DNA of 64,000 nt from SIG622 sp045604705 (GTDB lineage: Bacteria; Bacillota; Clostridia; Oscillospirales; CAG-382). The notes beneath the pieces are model-generated. The model was not told the DNA's origin and searched no databases. It saw only the letters and a list, made by a program, of their open reading frames with translations. Each line of letters opens with the position of its first letter. Within the stretch, counting starts at the first letter, position 1. Below, piece after piece: positions 17,729 through 26,359 of the stretch. The stretch lies in the NCBI GenBank assembly GCA_045604705.1, contig JAZUOO010000066.1, positions 1-64,000 on the forward strand, read 5' to 3'. Both the position numbers and the translations under genes were made by a program.

Positions 17729-19120
17729 CTATTTACCAACGCAGAAATGTGAGAATATTCCGTCAACAATCCTCTCATTAACGCTTCTGCCGTCAATCTC
17801 CAGAAGATGCTTCACTGCACTCTCAAGCTCCGAGCAGCACATATCGGGAGTAAGAATCGACAAGGCTTCAAGTGCCGACTCAAGACAGCTCTCAGCATTT
17901 TTAAGCGAAGTATATCTTCTGACGCCCGTAAGAATAAGTCCGTTTCTTATCTCATCATCACCGCCCGGGAATATCTCGGAAAGAATACCTTCAAGCTCGC
18001 ATCTTCCGGATTGTGTAACAGTACTGAATTCAAGAATATACTCCGTAAGACCGGCAAGCTCTCTCCTGTAAGCCTCTGTAAATCCCGCAATATCCAGCTT
18101 GTTAAGAACAGCAATAATTCTTTTCTGCCCGTGATATTCCCAAAGCTGTGCAAGTACCTCCTTATCCTGTTCTGATATATCCCTTGAAGTATCAAACAGC
18201 ACAAATACGAGCTCCGCCCGTGAAAGCTCCTTTTTGGAACGTTCAACTCCTATTTTCTCGACGACATCCTCAGTCTCTCTTATTCCTGCCGTATCCGAAA
18301 GAAGAAGCTTTATGTTTCCGACTACTGCACTTTCCGTAATAACATCTCTTGTCGTACCTGCAATATCCGTAACAATAGCACTGTCTGAACCTGTCAGCAT
18401 ATTCAAAAATGATGACTTGCCGACATTCGGTGCACCGATGATAGCACAGGGAATACCTTTGGAAATAGCTCTGCCGGTATCATAAGTGGAAGATAGTTTT
18501 CTCATATCCGCAAGAATATCCGAGCAAGCACTTCTCATTTCCTCATTCGACATATCCGCAATATCCTCATCAGGATAATCAATATAAGCATAAACGCTTG
18601 TAAGGACTGATGTTATTCTGTCTGCAAAGGATGATATTTTCTCACCGAGTACCCCCGAAAGATGCGAAGCGGAAAGCCTTGCACCTGCAACGGTTTGTGC
18701 ATCTATCAGCTCTCCGACAGCCTCTGCCTGTGAGAGCGTGAGCTTCCCGGAAAGAAAGGCTCTCTTGGTGAATTCACCGGGGCCTGCAGCACAAGCACCG
18801 TTTTCCATAAGTGCCGACAAAACAAGCGTTGTGCCAATCTCACTTCCGTGACAGCTTATCTCAACGGTATCCTCGCCCGTAAAACTTCTCGGGGCACGAA
18901 AAATTGTCGCAATACCGTCATCTATCTTTTCGCCGCGGTAGAGTATGTTGCCGTAAACTGCCATATTAGACTGTTTCTCGGAAAGTGCACCACGAATCGG
19001 TACAAATACCTTTTCACAGATTTCCACAGCCTTATCTCCGCTTACTCTTATTACCGCAATTCCGCCCTTACCCGCAGGTGTGGATATTGCCGCAATGGTT
19101 GAATTTAAATGGTTATCCAT
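17729..19120 (-). CDS. mnmE: tRNA modification GTPase MnmE
   Basis: 463 residues. With MnmG it installs the (carboxymethyl)aminomethyl group on U34 of tRNAs. The N-terminal folate-binding domain begins STIAAISTPAGKGGIAVIRVSG. The inserted G domain has G1 GAPNVGKSS (about 230), DTAG (G3) and NKLD (G4). The C-terminus ends in C-V-G-K, the family's catalytic Cys motif. ATG 19120 gives the standard N-terminus; AAAGGA lies 12 bases upstream. MnmG is not in this window. Confidence 0.95.
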   Translation of the reverse strand: MDNHLNSTIAAISTPAGKGGIAVIRVSGDKAVEICEKVFVPIRGALSEKQSNMAVYGNILYRGEKIDDGIATIFRAPRSFTGEDTVEISCHGSEIGTTLVLSALMENGACAAGPGEFTKRAFLSGKLTLSQAEAVGELIDAQTVAGARLSASHLSGVLGEKISSFADRITSVLTSVYAYIDYPDEDIADMSNEEMRSACSDILADMRKLSSTYDTGRAISKGIPCAIIGAPNVGKSSFLNMLTGSDSAIVTDIAGTTRDVITESAVVGNIKLLLSDTAGIRETEDVVEKIGVERSKKELSRAELVFVLFDTSRDISEQDKEVLAQLWEYHGQKRIIAVLNKLDIAGFTEAYRRELAGLTEYILEFSTVTQSGRCELEGILSEIFPGGDDEIRNGLILTGVRRYTSLKNAESCLESALEALSILTPDMCCSELESAVKHLLEIDGRSVNERIVDGIFSHFCVGK

Positions 19121-19151
19121 TGTTATGACCATTCCTTTCGTGTACACTGAA

Positions 19152-19179
19152 ATTTTATTTTCAGATTTTTCCCTGTTAA
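19152..19179 (-). promoter_or_regulatory. mnmE promoter
   Basis: Minus strand TTAACA, 16 bases, TAAAAT, located between the secG terminator and mnmE. Confidence 0.45.
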
Positions 19180-19181
19180 TG

Positions 19182-19204
19182 AAAAAGACCGACTTTGCGG
19201 TCGG
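19182..19204 (-). terminator. secG terminator
   Basis: Minus strand CCGAC, 6-base loop, GTCGG, then T-C and a run of five T, 25 bases after the secG stop. Confidence 0.65.
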
Positions 19205-19228
19205 CCGTAATTTCAAATTAAATTCAGA

Positions 19229-19738
19229 TTATTCAGCGTCTGTTGCCTCTTCGGGCTCGGCAACAACTTCTTCCGCTGTATCTGCTGTAGCTTCTTCTGC
19301 AGGAGCCTGCTCTGCTTCGGGTTCACCCTCTGCTTCTGTAGCAGCTTCTTCGCCTTCAACGGGAGCTTCCTCTGTTGTTGCTTCTGCTTCTTCTTCAGCT
19401 ACGGGAGCTTCTTCAACATCGTCCTGAGCGATTTCACCACTCTCGGGAAGTGCTTCGTAAGAAATGTTATCACCTGTTTCACCATTGGAATCATTTGTCT
19501 TTGAAGCCTTAGCTGTTGCGAAGTAAAGGATGAGAATAAGTACGCAGAAAATAACGGAGATAATTGCTGTAGCCCTGGAGAGCATTGCATCAATTGTCTT
19601 ACCCTTCTGTTTGCCGAAGAATGTTTCTGCACCGCCGGAAACTACGCCGGACATTCTGTGGTTTTTACTACTCTGAAGAAGAACGGAAATAATAAGGAAA
19701 AGTGCACATATAAGAATTAATATACCGAGTGTAATCAT
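19229..19738 (-). CDS. secG: preprotein translocase subunit SecG with long acidic tail
   Basis: 169 residues. The first ~75 form a typical SecG: one membrane segment, then SSKNHRMSGVVSGGAETFFG and a second segment. SecG assists SecYEA protein export. The last ~95 residues are an Ala/Glu-rich, low-complexity acidic tail with almost no hydrophobics, well beyond the usual SecG length (about 70-80). ATG 19738 follows a GGAGG site. An upstream in-frame ATG (19801) lacks one. Confidence 0.9.
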   Translation of the reverse strand: MITLGILILICALFLIISVLLQSSKNHRMSGVVSGGAETFFGKQKGKTIDAMLSRATAIISVIFCVLILILYFATAKASKTNDSNGETGDNISYEALPESGEIAQDDVEEAPVAEEEAEATTEEAPVEGEEAATEAEGEPEAEQAPAEEATADTAEEVVAEPEEATDAE

Positions 19739-19811
19739 TTTAAAAATCCTCCGAAAAATCATTTTAAGTATAAAAAAGCACCAATCGGCACCTTGATACA
19801 TATCTTTTGTG

Positions 19812-19840
19812 ATTATACCACAATAATTTTATTTTGTCAA
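19812..19840 (-). promoter_or_regulatory. secG promoter
   Basis: Minus strand TTGACA, 17 bases, TATAAT, with TGTGG immediately before the -10. Confidence 0.8.
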
Positions 19841-19973
19841 GTGCAAATTGGTATTTATTCTTAGATGAAGTTGGTTTTTGTTGTTAATTCATAACTTTGT
19901 CGGAATAATTCACGGTATTTTTGACATTTAATTGTGTTTTTGTAATATATGGTCAGGATGTAACTATTACAAC

Positions 19974-20005
19974 TTCATTCCACATTGCGAAATTTCATTC
20001 CACAT
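19974..20005. repeat. pair of 12-base direct repeats in the secG-apgM gap
   Basis: TTCATTCCACAT occurs twice with a 20-base period (19974-19985 and 19994-20005), about 150 bases upstream of the secG promoter. It may be a regulator site or the remnant of a dispersed repeat. The rest of the 19841-20118 gap shows no gene. Confidence 0.4.
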
Positions 20006-20118
20006 CTTGAAAATCACCGATATAAAAAAAGGACTTTATGACAATACACTTATATTCGCAGAGTAAAACCAAATGAATCCAAGGCGGTGTGACCTTGGGG
20101 GACCGTCCGTTTCTGTAC

Positions 20119-20148
20119 AAAAAACAAGGACGGTTTGCCGCCGTCCTT
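20119..20148 (-). terminator. apgM terminator
   Basis: Minus strand perfect 8-bp stem AAGGACGG/CCGTCCTT followed by G and six T. An alternative stem pairs 20102-20108 with 20128-20134 and would be mutually exclusive with it. Confidence 0.8.
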
Positions 20149-20201
20149 ACTTTATATCAAAATATAATACTAATTTAAAGATTTAAAAGTCTGTGTACTT
20201 C

Positions 20202-21428
20202 TTATTTCTCTACAAGCTCATCCATCATATCCCAGCCCTTTGAATAGAACTTAACCTTAACCATGCCCTCTTTACCGTGACCGAAATACTCATCATATCC
20301 GAGAGCTCCACTCTTTTCATCCTTACCGTGGGTATACATGACATAAGGAACCGCATCAAGCGAATGTGTCCTCTTGCAAAGGGGAGTCGGATGGTCGGGA
20401 AGGAAGAATATCTTGAACTCCTCACCGGCAGACTCAAGATAGTCGTATATCGGCTTTATGATTCTCGAATCAAGATACTCAATTGAAAGCACCTTGTTCT
20501 CGATTTCAGCCCTGTGTCCGCATTCATCGGGAGCTTCAACATGAACATAAACAAAATCATCACCGCTTTTGAATGCATCAATCGCAGCCTGAGCCTTGCC
20601 CTCGTAATTTGTGTGAATGTTGCCTGTAGCCCCCTCAATGTCAGGCACCTTAAGACCCGCACAAAGACCGATACCCTTAATAAGGTCAACCGCCGAAACA
20701 ACCGTACCGCGAAGTCCGTATCTTTCTTCAAAGGACGTAAGGAACGGCTTCTTTCCGGGACTCCATATCCAAAGAGAGTTTGCGGGAAGAAGTCCCCTCT
20801 TTTTTCTTTCAATGTTAACGGGATGATTCTTAAGTATCTCCCAGCTCTTCTTCATAATCTCATAATAAGGCTTTCCGTCCTCACCCTGCGGCAGATATTC
20901 ACCGATAACAGAGCCGAGAATATCATGAGGTCTGTTAAAGTTGATAGTTTTTGGTGCATCCTTCCAGATAAGACAGTGACGGTAGCTTACACCGGTATAA
21001 TAAGTACGAAGCTCATCACCCATTTCTGCCTGTAAGGTTTCAATCAGCTTTCCCGATTCCTCGGTGGAAATCTCATCCGCACTGTGATCAAGAATGGTAA
21101 GCTCCTCGTAAACATCACCCTCGGAAAGAGCAACAGTGTTGATCCTGAACGCCGTCTCATCAGGCTTCATATCAATACCCATACTTACAGCTTCAAGCGG
21201 TGAACGACCTTTTGAATAAATCTTGGGATCATAACCCATAACCGCGAGATTTGCCGTATCACTCTCAGGCACCATATCCATGGGAACATTGTGGGAAAAA
21301 CCGATAATGCCCTTTTGTGCCATCATGTCCATATAAGGCTTTTTTGCAATTTCAAGGGGGGTCTTGTCGCCGAGCTTTTCATGACGATAATCGCTCATAC
21401 CGTCGCCGATAATTACTGCATACTTCAT
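20202..21428 (-). CDS. apgM: cofactor-independent phosphoglycerate mutase, archaeal type
   Basis: 408 residues. Converts 3- to 2-phosphoglycerate in glycolysis and gluconeogenesis. It belongs to the alkaline-phosphatase superfamily form found in archaea and some anaerobic bacteria, distinct from GpmI. It starts MKYAVIIGDGMSDY with metal-binding Asp residues. Downstream are ESDTANLAVMGYDP, EAPDECGHRAE and FLPDHPTPL, which supply the remaining ligands. AAAGGA lies upstream of the ATG. A possible promoter (TTTAAA-17-TATAAT) at 21464-21492 overlaps the end of the chromate transporter gene. Confidence 0.93.
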   Translation of the reverse strand: MKYAVIIGDGMSDYRHEKLGDKTPLEIAKKPYMDMMAQKGIIGFSHNVPMDMVPESDTANLAVMGYDPKIYSKGRSPLEAVSMGIDMKPDETAFRINTVALSEGDVYEELTILDHSADEISTEESGKLIETLQAEMGDELRTYYTGVSYRHCLIWKDAPKTINFNRPHDILGSVIGEYLPQGEDGKPYYEIMKKSWEILKNHPVNIERKKRGLLPANSLWIWSPGKKPFLTSFEERYGLRGTVVSAVDLIKGIGLCAGLKVPDIEGATGNIHTNYEGKAQAAIDAFKSGDDFVYVHVEAPDECGHRAEIENKVLSIEYLDSRIIKPIYDYLESAGEEFKIFFLPDHPTPLCKRTHSLDAVPYVMYTHGKDEKSGALGYDEYFGHGKEGMVKVKFYSKGWDMMDELVEK

Positions 21429-21463
21429 TTTTTTACGTCCTTTCGTTTTATAAAGGTAACTTT

Positions 21464-21492
21464 ATTATAAAGGCTTTGTTTTACATTTTAAA
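21464..21492 (-). promoter_or_regulatory. possible apgM promoter
   Basis: Minus strand TTTAAA, 17 bases, TATAAT. It overlaps the last codons of the upstream gene. Confidence 0.4.
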
Positions 21493-22110
21493 TACTATTC
21501 CCGCAACCGCACCAATTGCAATAAACACTATCGGATGCAGCTTTTTAAACCTAGCGATAAAAGGAATCAGAATCGCGAATAATATAAGTCCGATGATATT
21601 CACAGCCTCCGACACACCATCTATTGTCAGCCAACCAAGACTTATATCACGTCTTTCCGAAAATACCGAGAGAATAAGCACATCCAGCATAGCCGCCGCC
21701 ACAAGAGCCGCACTGCATGGACGTATCCCATAGAAAGCACCATTCACGAGCTTGTTGCTCTTAAACTTTTCGAGGAACTTTGCAACAAAAATAATAATGA
21801 TAACAGACGGACAAATAAGTGCAAGCGTCGCACAAATACCGCCGAGAATACCAAGCAAAATACCCGCAACCGAGTCCATGTTGTCAATACCCATGTTAAA
21901 GCCGGCGTAAGTCGCCATGTTAACGCCGATAGGACCGGGAGTTGATTCGGAAACCGCAATCATATCCGTAAGCTCGGAAACCTCAAACCAGGGATATTTC
22001 TGTGCCATCTCGCGAAGAAAGGGAATGGTGGCAAGACCGCCGCCTATCGCAAAAAGCCCCGTCTTGAAGAACTCCAGCGCCATGATAAGAAAATTGTAAA
22101 CAATACTCAT
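21481..22110 (-). CDS. chromate transporter family, half-size subunit A
   Basis: 209 residues, one of two adjacent half-size CHR proteins. The signature FFKTGLFAIGGGLATIPFL and the S-E-S-T-P-G-P-I-G motif are clear, with about six membrane segments. Short CHR proteins typically work as heteropairs in opposite topologies. Chromate export is established for some family members; here the natural anion is unknown. The start overlaps the upstream partner's stop by four bases (ATGA). Confidence 0.88.
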   Translation of the reverse strand: MSIVYNFLIMALEFFKTGLFAIGGGLATIPFLREMAQKYPWFEVSELTDMIAVSESTPGPIGVNMATYAGFNMGIDNMDSVAGILLGILGGICATLALICPSVIIIIFVAKFLEKFKSNKLVNGAFYGIRPCSAALVAAAMLDVLILSVFSERRDISLGWLTIDGVSEAVNIIGLILFAILIPFIARFKKLHPIVFIAIGAVAGIVFKM

Positions 22111-22715
22111 TTTGTCTCTCCTTTCTTATCCTCGGTCGCATTGCTGTTTTTATTCGCATCCGTACTCTCAGCCTTACCGTCTTTTTTAAGAACGCATCTG
22201 AAGATAATACCGACAATTGCCGAAATCGCAACCGATATAACGGGAGTAATATCAACGATGCTCATAAGTGCAAAAACACCAACTGCAATAAGTGCCGTTA
22301 TTGCATCCACAATACCCTTCTTAAGGAGCTTGAATATAGATACCGAAACCAGAGCACAAACCGCAAGTCTTATACCCGCAAGTGCGTGCTGAACATAAAC
22401 GTTATCGGAAAAATGCGTAAGACAAGCCGCAATAATCGAAATTATAATTATCGAAGGACAAACAACACCGAGTGTGGCAAAAATACCGCCGGGAATGCCT
22501 TTTTTCTTATATCCTATAAACGTTGCAACATTAACAGCAATAACTCCGGGCGTGCACTGACCTACCGCATAGTAGTCCATGACCTCATCCTCGCTCGCCC
22601 ACTTGTGTTTTTCAACGACCTCTCTCTGAATAAGCGGAAGCATCGCATAGCCGCCCCCGAAAGTGAAAAGCCCTATGCGGAAAAACGTTGTAAAAAGACT
22701 CAGTAATGCTTTCAT
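22107..22715 (-). CDS. chromate transporter family, half-size subunit B
   Basis: 202 residues. It begins with FFRIGLFTFGGGYAMLPLIQREV, then GQCTPGVIAVN, matching the other half of the CHR pair. The C-terminal ~25 residues are hydrophilic and lysine-rich. AAAGGA precedes the ATG by 13 bases. It lies 25 bases after the CYTH gene, so the CYTH gene and both transporters are probably one unit. Confidence 0.88.
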   Translation of the reverse strand: MKALLSLFTTFFRIGLFTFGGGYAMLPLIQREVVEKHKWASEDEVMDYYAVGQCTPGVIAVNVATFIGYKKKGIPGGIFATLGVVCPSIIIISIIAACLTHFSDNVYVQHALAGIRLAVCALVSVSIFKLLKKGIVDAITALIAVGVFALMSIVDITPVISVAISAIVGIIFRCVLKKDGKAESTDANKNSNATEDKKGETK

Positions 22716-22740
22716 ACGGGAAAATATCCTTTCGTAAAAA

Positions 22741-23250
22741 TCAAAGTACCTCTGTGATTATCTCTTTTGCAAGAGCTTTATTTGAGTAACGCTTATCGCC
22801 CGTGACCTCTTTTATAACGGTAATATAGGATGGTATCTCATACTGCTCGTCCTCGGCTTCAAGTTCTATTTCAAGTACAGCTCTGTCACACCAGAACGGA
22901 TAAACGTCAATTTCAAGTATATGCCCGCCGTGGGGAATGGCAAATCTTGTCTTGACTATTTCAGCCCGCTGCGTATCACGGCAAAAAAGAAGCTCATTGT
23001 ATGTTTCCTCGGAAATTATTTTTTCATCCTCAAAGTGTGACATCTCCGAGATTCTCTTCTTAATATTCCTTATATACACTGTTTCACCGTTCTCCACGGA
23101 CTTTCTGACTCTCATGCTTCCGTTGCCGCACAACAGATAAGTCTGGGCTATACTTATCTCACGGCACATATCAAGACTTTTAAGAAAGCTTATGTCAGGA
23201 TACCTGATCAGAAATTTTCGTTCCGTTTCGGTGATTTGTTTATCTTTCAT
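22741..23250 (-). CDS. CYTH-domain (triphosphate tunnel) protein
   Basis: 169 residues. The N-terminal E-T-E-R-K-F gives the E-x-E-x-K signature of CYTH/TTM enzymes, which bind triphosphates inside a beta barrel. Paired charged strands such as RVRK and EIDVYPFW, then VLEIELE and a terminal DKRYSNKALA, fit the family. Family activities include tripolyphosphatase, thiamine triphosphatase and adenylate cyclase; which one applies cannot be seen. ATG 23250 follows AGGAG by 5 bases. Confidence 0.85.
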   Translation of the reverse strand: MKDKQITETERKFLIRYPDISFLKSLDMCREISIAQTYLLCGNGSMRVRKSVENGETVYIRNIKKRISEMSHFEDEKIISEETYNELLFCRDTQRAEIVKTRFAIPHGGHILEIDVYPFWCDRAVLEIELEAEDEQYEIPSYITVIKEVTGDKRYSNKALAKEIITEVL

Positions 23251-23287
23251 TACTGCTCCTTTTTTGAGGATTGTTGTTAACTTAATT

Positions 23288-23316
23288 ATTATAGCATATA
23301 CAGGTGGAAAAATCAA
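23288..23316 (-). promoter_or_regulatory. promoter of the CYTH-chromate transporter unit
   Basis: Minus strand TTGATT, 17 bases, TATAAT. Confidence 0.7.
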
Positions 23317-23440
23317 GTACTTTTTGGAGCTTTACGGTGTATCATCGGAAATGTTGGAGTATTTTTCAACATAGCAAAAGTGAGAAAACTGTATTTATGA
23401 GAAACATTCTTAAAATTTACATATAAAATGGAAATACCCC

Positions 23441-23482
23441 TTGAAAGCACATACGAAATATGGTAAAATACCATTGGGTATT
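23441..23482 (+). promoter_or_regulatory. promoter with overlapping palindromes upstream of the CPBP gene
   Basis: TTGAAA (23441-23446), 17 bases, TAAAAT (23464-23469). Two overlapping palindromes cover the -10 and start region: ATGGTA-AAA-TACCAT (23460-23474) and AATACC-ATTG-GGTATT (23467-23482). These could be an operator. A further hairpin ATGTTG/CAACAT lies near 23350-23371. Otherwise the gap to 23581 looks empty. Confidence 0.55.
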
Positions 23483-23581
23483 CATAACGACAAAGCGATC
23501 CTTGCAGAAATAAACAAAGTCGAAAATGTGCTCACAACCAAAAAGATATAACACGCAAAACACTCGAAAGGCGGTGAACCG

Positions 23582-24649
23582 ATGGACAACGGTAATCCCA
23601 TAATATACGATGGCGATTTTCAGAATAGACTCCTTAAAAGGATACGTCTTCGCGAGATAAGAAAATCTGTTCTTTACGTACTTACCTTAATTCTTATTTC
23701 ATATCTGTCATCTTATGGCGTATATTTTGCAGGGATTTTTCTTCAAATGCTTATTCCCTCACTTTCAACTCCAATTGCCATTCAATTTCTCGATATGACG
23801 GCATATATTGCCCAGCTTTTTATACCGATTCTTATATATATGCTCATCTTCCGAAAAAAGCCGGGGCAGATATACAATCTCCGAAGCCATAACGGGGATG
23901 AAGAATGTACCTGCGAAGAAATAACTCCGTTTAGCATACTCTCCTATTTTGCCCTCGCATTCTCACTGTCGCAGGTTATGTCCATCCTCAGCAATATCTT
24001 CTCGGCTGTAATCTCATCGGCAGCCTCGATGTTTTTTGAAGGCTTTATGCTTGATCCTCAGGCATTTTACACACCGATACCCGGAACACCGTTTGAATTT
24101 GCACTGAGCATAATCTCGGTTGCACTCCTTCCCGCACTTCTTGAAGAATTTCTTTTCCGCGGTATATTCCTGTGCGAATTTCTGAAGTACGGCAAAACCT
24201 TCGCCATAGTCATAAGTGCATTCTTCTTCGCCTCCGTTCACGGCAGCATAGAGCAAATGATGTACAGCTTTGTCTACGGTATTATATTCGGCTATATCGC
24301 CATTAAAACAGGATCACTCACTACAGGTATCATCATACACTTTATCAACAACGCCTACAGCTGTATAGTAGACTACCTATCGGGAATATACGATACAAAT
24401 ATTTTCCGCGATATAATAACGGTAATAAACTTCTCTCTCATCTTTATCGGACTTGTCATCGCCGTGTGTAAGCTGCTTTTAAACAATATCGGCTATCACG
24501 AGAGAACCGACAGCGAAAAACAGCCCTGTGAACTTACCGGCAGGGAAACCTTTTCCGTATTCAGATCTCCCATAATGCTCCTTTATTATGCATGGATAAT
24601 ATTTGAAACACTATACATTTATATATCATACAATCTGACATCATTATGA
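23582..24649 (+). CDS. CPBP-family intramembrane metalloprotease
   Basis: 355 residues with about eight membrane segments. The Abi/CAAX-protease motifs are present: E-E-F-L-F-R-G (about 190), F-F-F-A-S-V-H (about 215) and H-F-I-N-N (about 252). These residues form the intramembrane active site. The substrate is unknown. The ATG follows AAAGGCGGTGA. The stop overlaps the tadA start by four bases. Confidence 0.88.
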   Translation: MDNGNPIIYDGDFQNRLLKRIRLREIRKSVLYVLTLILISYLSSYGVYFAGIFLQMLIPSLSTPIAIQFLDMTAYIAQLFIPILIYMLIFRKKPGQIYNLRSHNGDEECTCEEITPFSILSYFALAFSLSQVMSILSNIFSAVISSAASMFFEGFMLDPQAFYTPIPGTPFEFALSIISVALLPALLEEFLFRGIFLCEFLKYGKTFAIVISAFFFASVHGSIEQMMYSFVYGIIFGYIAIKTGSLTTGIIIHFINNAYSCIVDYLSGIYDTNIFRDIITVINFSLIFIGLVIAVCKLLLNNIGYHERTDSEKQPCELTGRETFSVFRSPIMLLYYAWIIFETLYIYISYNLTSL

Positions 24650-25146
24650 AAAAAGACATTATACCGATAAAAGAAAAATCCAAAAGCTACTATATGAGGG
24701 CGGCACTGAGATATGCAAAGAAAGCTGCAGAGGACGGAGAAGTCCCGGTAGGAGCAGTGGTCGTATACGCAGGTCACATAATCGCCGGCGGCAGAAACAG
24801 ACGTGAAAAAGGCAAAAATGCCCTGTACCATGCAGAGCTTGAAGCCATAAACAAAGCCTGTAAAAAGCTCGGTGGCTGGCGTCTTTTCGACTGCGATATA
24901 TACGTTACTCTCGAGCCTTGTCCAATGTGCTCCGGTGCACTTATAAACTCCAGAATGAGGCGGGTGTATATTGGAGCAAAGGATGAAAAAGCAGGCTGTT
25001 TTGGAAGTGTTGCCGACATGAACACGCTTCCTTTTAACCACAAACCGATAATAGAATTCGGCGTATGCGAAAAAGAGTGTTCCCAAATACTCAAGGACTT
25101 TTTTACTGCACTTCGCCAAAAGAAAAAGACAAATAACAGCCGATAA
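24646..25146 (+). CDS. tadA: tRNA-specific adenosine deaminase
   Basis: 166 residues. TadA deaminates A34 to inosine in tRNA-Arg(ACG). Zinc and catalytic motifs are H-A-E-L (Glu proton shuttle, about residue 63) and PCPMCSGAL with both Cys ligands. FNHKPIIEFGV is the usual C-terminal piece. The start codon lies inside the CPBP stop (ATGA), so it is translationally coupled and lacks its own strong ribosome site. Confidence 0.95.
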   Translation: MKKDIIPIKEKSKSYYMRAALRYAKKAAEDGEVPVGAVVVYAGHIIAGGRNRREKGKNALYHAELEAINKACKKLGGWRLFDCDIYVTLEPCPMCSGALINSRMRRVYIGAKDEKAGCFGSVADMNTLPFNHKPIIEFGVCEKECSQILKDFFTALRQKKKTNNSR

Positions 25147-25164
25147 CCCGTAAGCATAAAGAAT

Positions 25165-25193
25165 TTGACAAAAAAACCACAAAATGTTATATC
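25165..25193 (+). promoter_or_regulatory. promoter of the oxidoreductase gene
   Basis: TTGACA, 17 bases, TATATC. The -10 is imperfect; a second TATAAT lies at about 25213. Confidence 0.5.
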
Positions 25194-25257
25194 TATTTTA
25201 ACAACAAGGTAGTATAATAACCCTTAACGTTAAACAACAACAAAAAGAGGTACCTAC

Positions 25258-26265
25258 ATGAAAATGCTTAAATCCGTAATAATAGGCTGCGGAGCTATTT
25301 CCCATACTCACATAAGCTCCATAAATGAAAATAACCTCGGTAAGATTCTTGCTGTCTGCGATATAGACCCGGAAAGAGCCAAAGCCGCAAGAGCCGAAGC
25401 CGGCTGTGAAAAGTATTACACTGACTATAAGCAAATGTTGACGGAATGTCCCGATGCCGATGTCGTACATATCTGCACACCCCATTATCTTCATGCTGAA
25501 ATGGCGATATTTGCTCTTGAACACGGTTTTGACGTATATCTTGAAAAGCCGTGTGCAATGACTTCAAATGACGCAAAGAAGATAGTTGCGGTATGTGAAA
25601 AAACAGGCAAAAAAGTTTGCGTATCTTTCCAGAATAGACTTGTAAAAACTACTGTCGCAGCAAAGCGAATACTAAACGAGGGAAGGTTTGGAAAGCTCCT
25701 GGGAATGAAAGGTATCGTCACATGGGAAAGAAGCGGCAAATACTATACAGAAAGCAAATGGCGCGGAAAATGGGCAACAGAGGGCGGCGGTGTTCTTATG
25801 AATCAGTCCATCCACACACTTGACCTGCTATATTATTTCGGCGGAAAAGTAAAATCTGTTGAAGGTAGTGTAGCACTTCGTAAAAACAAAGGAGTAATTG
25901 AGGTCGAGGACACCGCGGAAGCTACCATCCTTTTTGAAAATGGTATCAGTGCAATATTCTACGCCACCAACTGTAATGTCATCACAACCCCCGCAGAGCT
26001 TGAATTGGTTTTTGAAAAGGGCAGACTTCTTATATCCAACGACATTCTCTACGAGGATACTGACGGATACTTGCGTGAAACCACCGAAAATACGGGCATC
26101 TCCATCGGAAAAAGCGTATGGGGATCGGGACATATTGCAATGATAGGAAACTTTTACAAGGTGCTTTGTGCACAAGAGGCTGAGTATTGCGATATAAACG
26201 ATGCGTATCAGGTTTTGGAAATAATAGAAAGAATATACGAAACCAGCACAAATAAGCTCAAATAA
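25258..26265 (+). CDS. Gfo/Idh/MocA-family NAD(P)-dependent oxidoreductase
   Basis: 335 residues. The N-terminal Rossmann fold has VIIGCGAISHTH (G-x-G-x-x-x) and VCDIDPERA. EKPCAMT is the conserved catalytic Lys region (about residue 102). The C-terminal beta-sheet domain has GGGVLMNQSIHTLDLL. Members act on sugars, inositols or related cyclitols; the exact substrate is not evident. AAGAGG precedes the ATG. Confidence 0.92.
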   Translation: MKMLKSVIIGCGAISHTHISSINENNLGKILAVCDIDPERAKAARAEAGCEKYYTDYKQMLTECPDADVVHICTPHYLHAEMAIFALEHGFDVYLEKPCAMTSNDAKKIVAVCEKTGKKVCVSFQNRLVKTTVAAKRILNEGRFGKLLGMKGIVTWERSGKYYTESKWRGKWATEGGGVLMNQSIHTLDLLYYFGGKVKSVEGSVALRKNKGVIEVEDTAEATILFENGISAIFYATNCNVITTPAELELVFEKGRLLISNDILYEDTDGYLRETTENTGISIGKSVWGSGHIAMIGNFYKVLCAQEAEYCDINDAYQVLEIIERIYETSTNKLK

Positions 26266-26281
26266 AACAGAGAAAACAGAT

Positions 26282-26351
26282 CTCCGGTAATATTTCTGAG
26301 AGTCTTACAATATAATGTGTTACAAGACTTGGAATAAATTTTTTACCGGAG
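26282..26351 (+). promoter_or_regulatory. nested hairpin masking the DUF4830 ribosome site
   Basis: CTCCGGTAA (26282-26290) pairs perfectly with TTACCGGAG (26343-26351), which contains the ribosome site. An inner pair AGTCTT/AAGACT (26301-26306 with 26324-26329) flanks TATAAT (26311-26316). RNA reading through from upstream would fold and hide the site. RNA started at the internal -10 would lack the left arm. Confidence 0.5.
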
Positions 26352-26359
26352 GTATTTTT

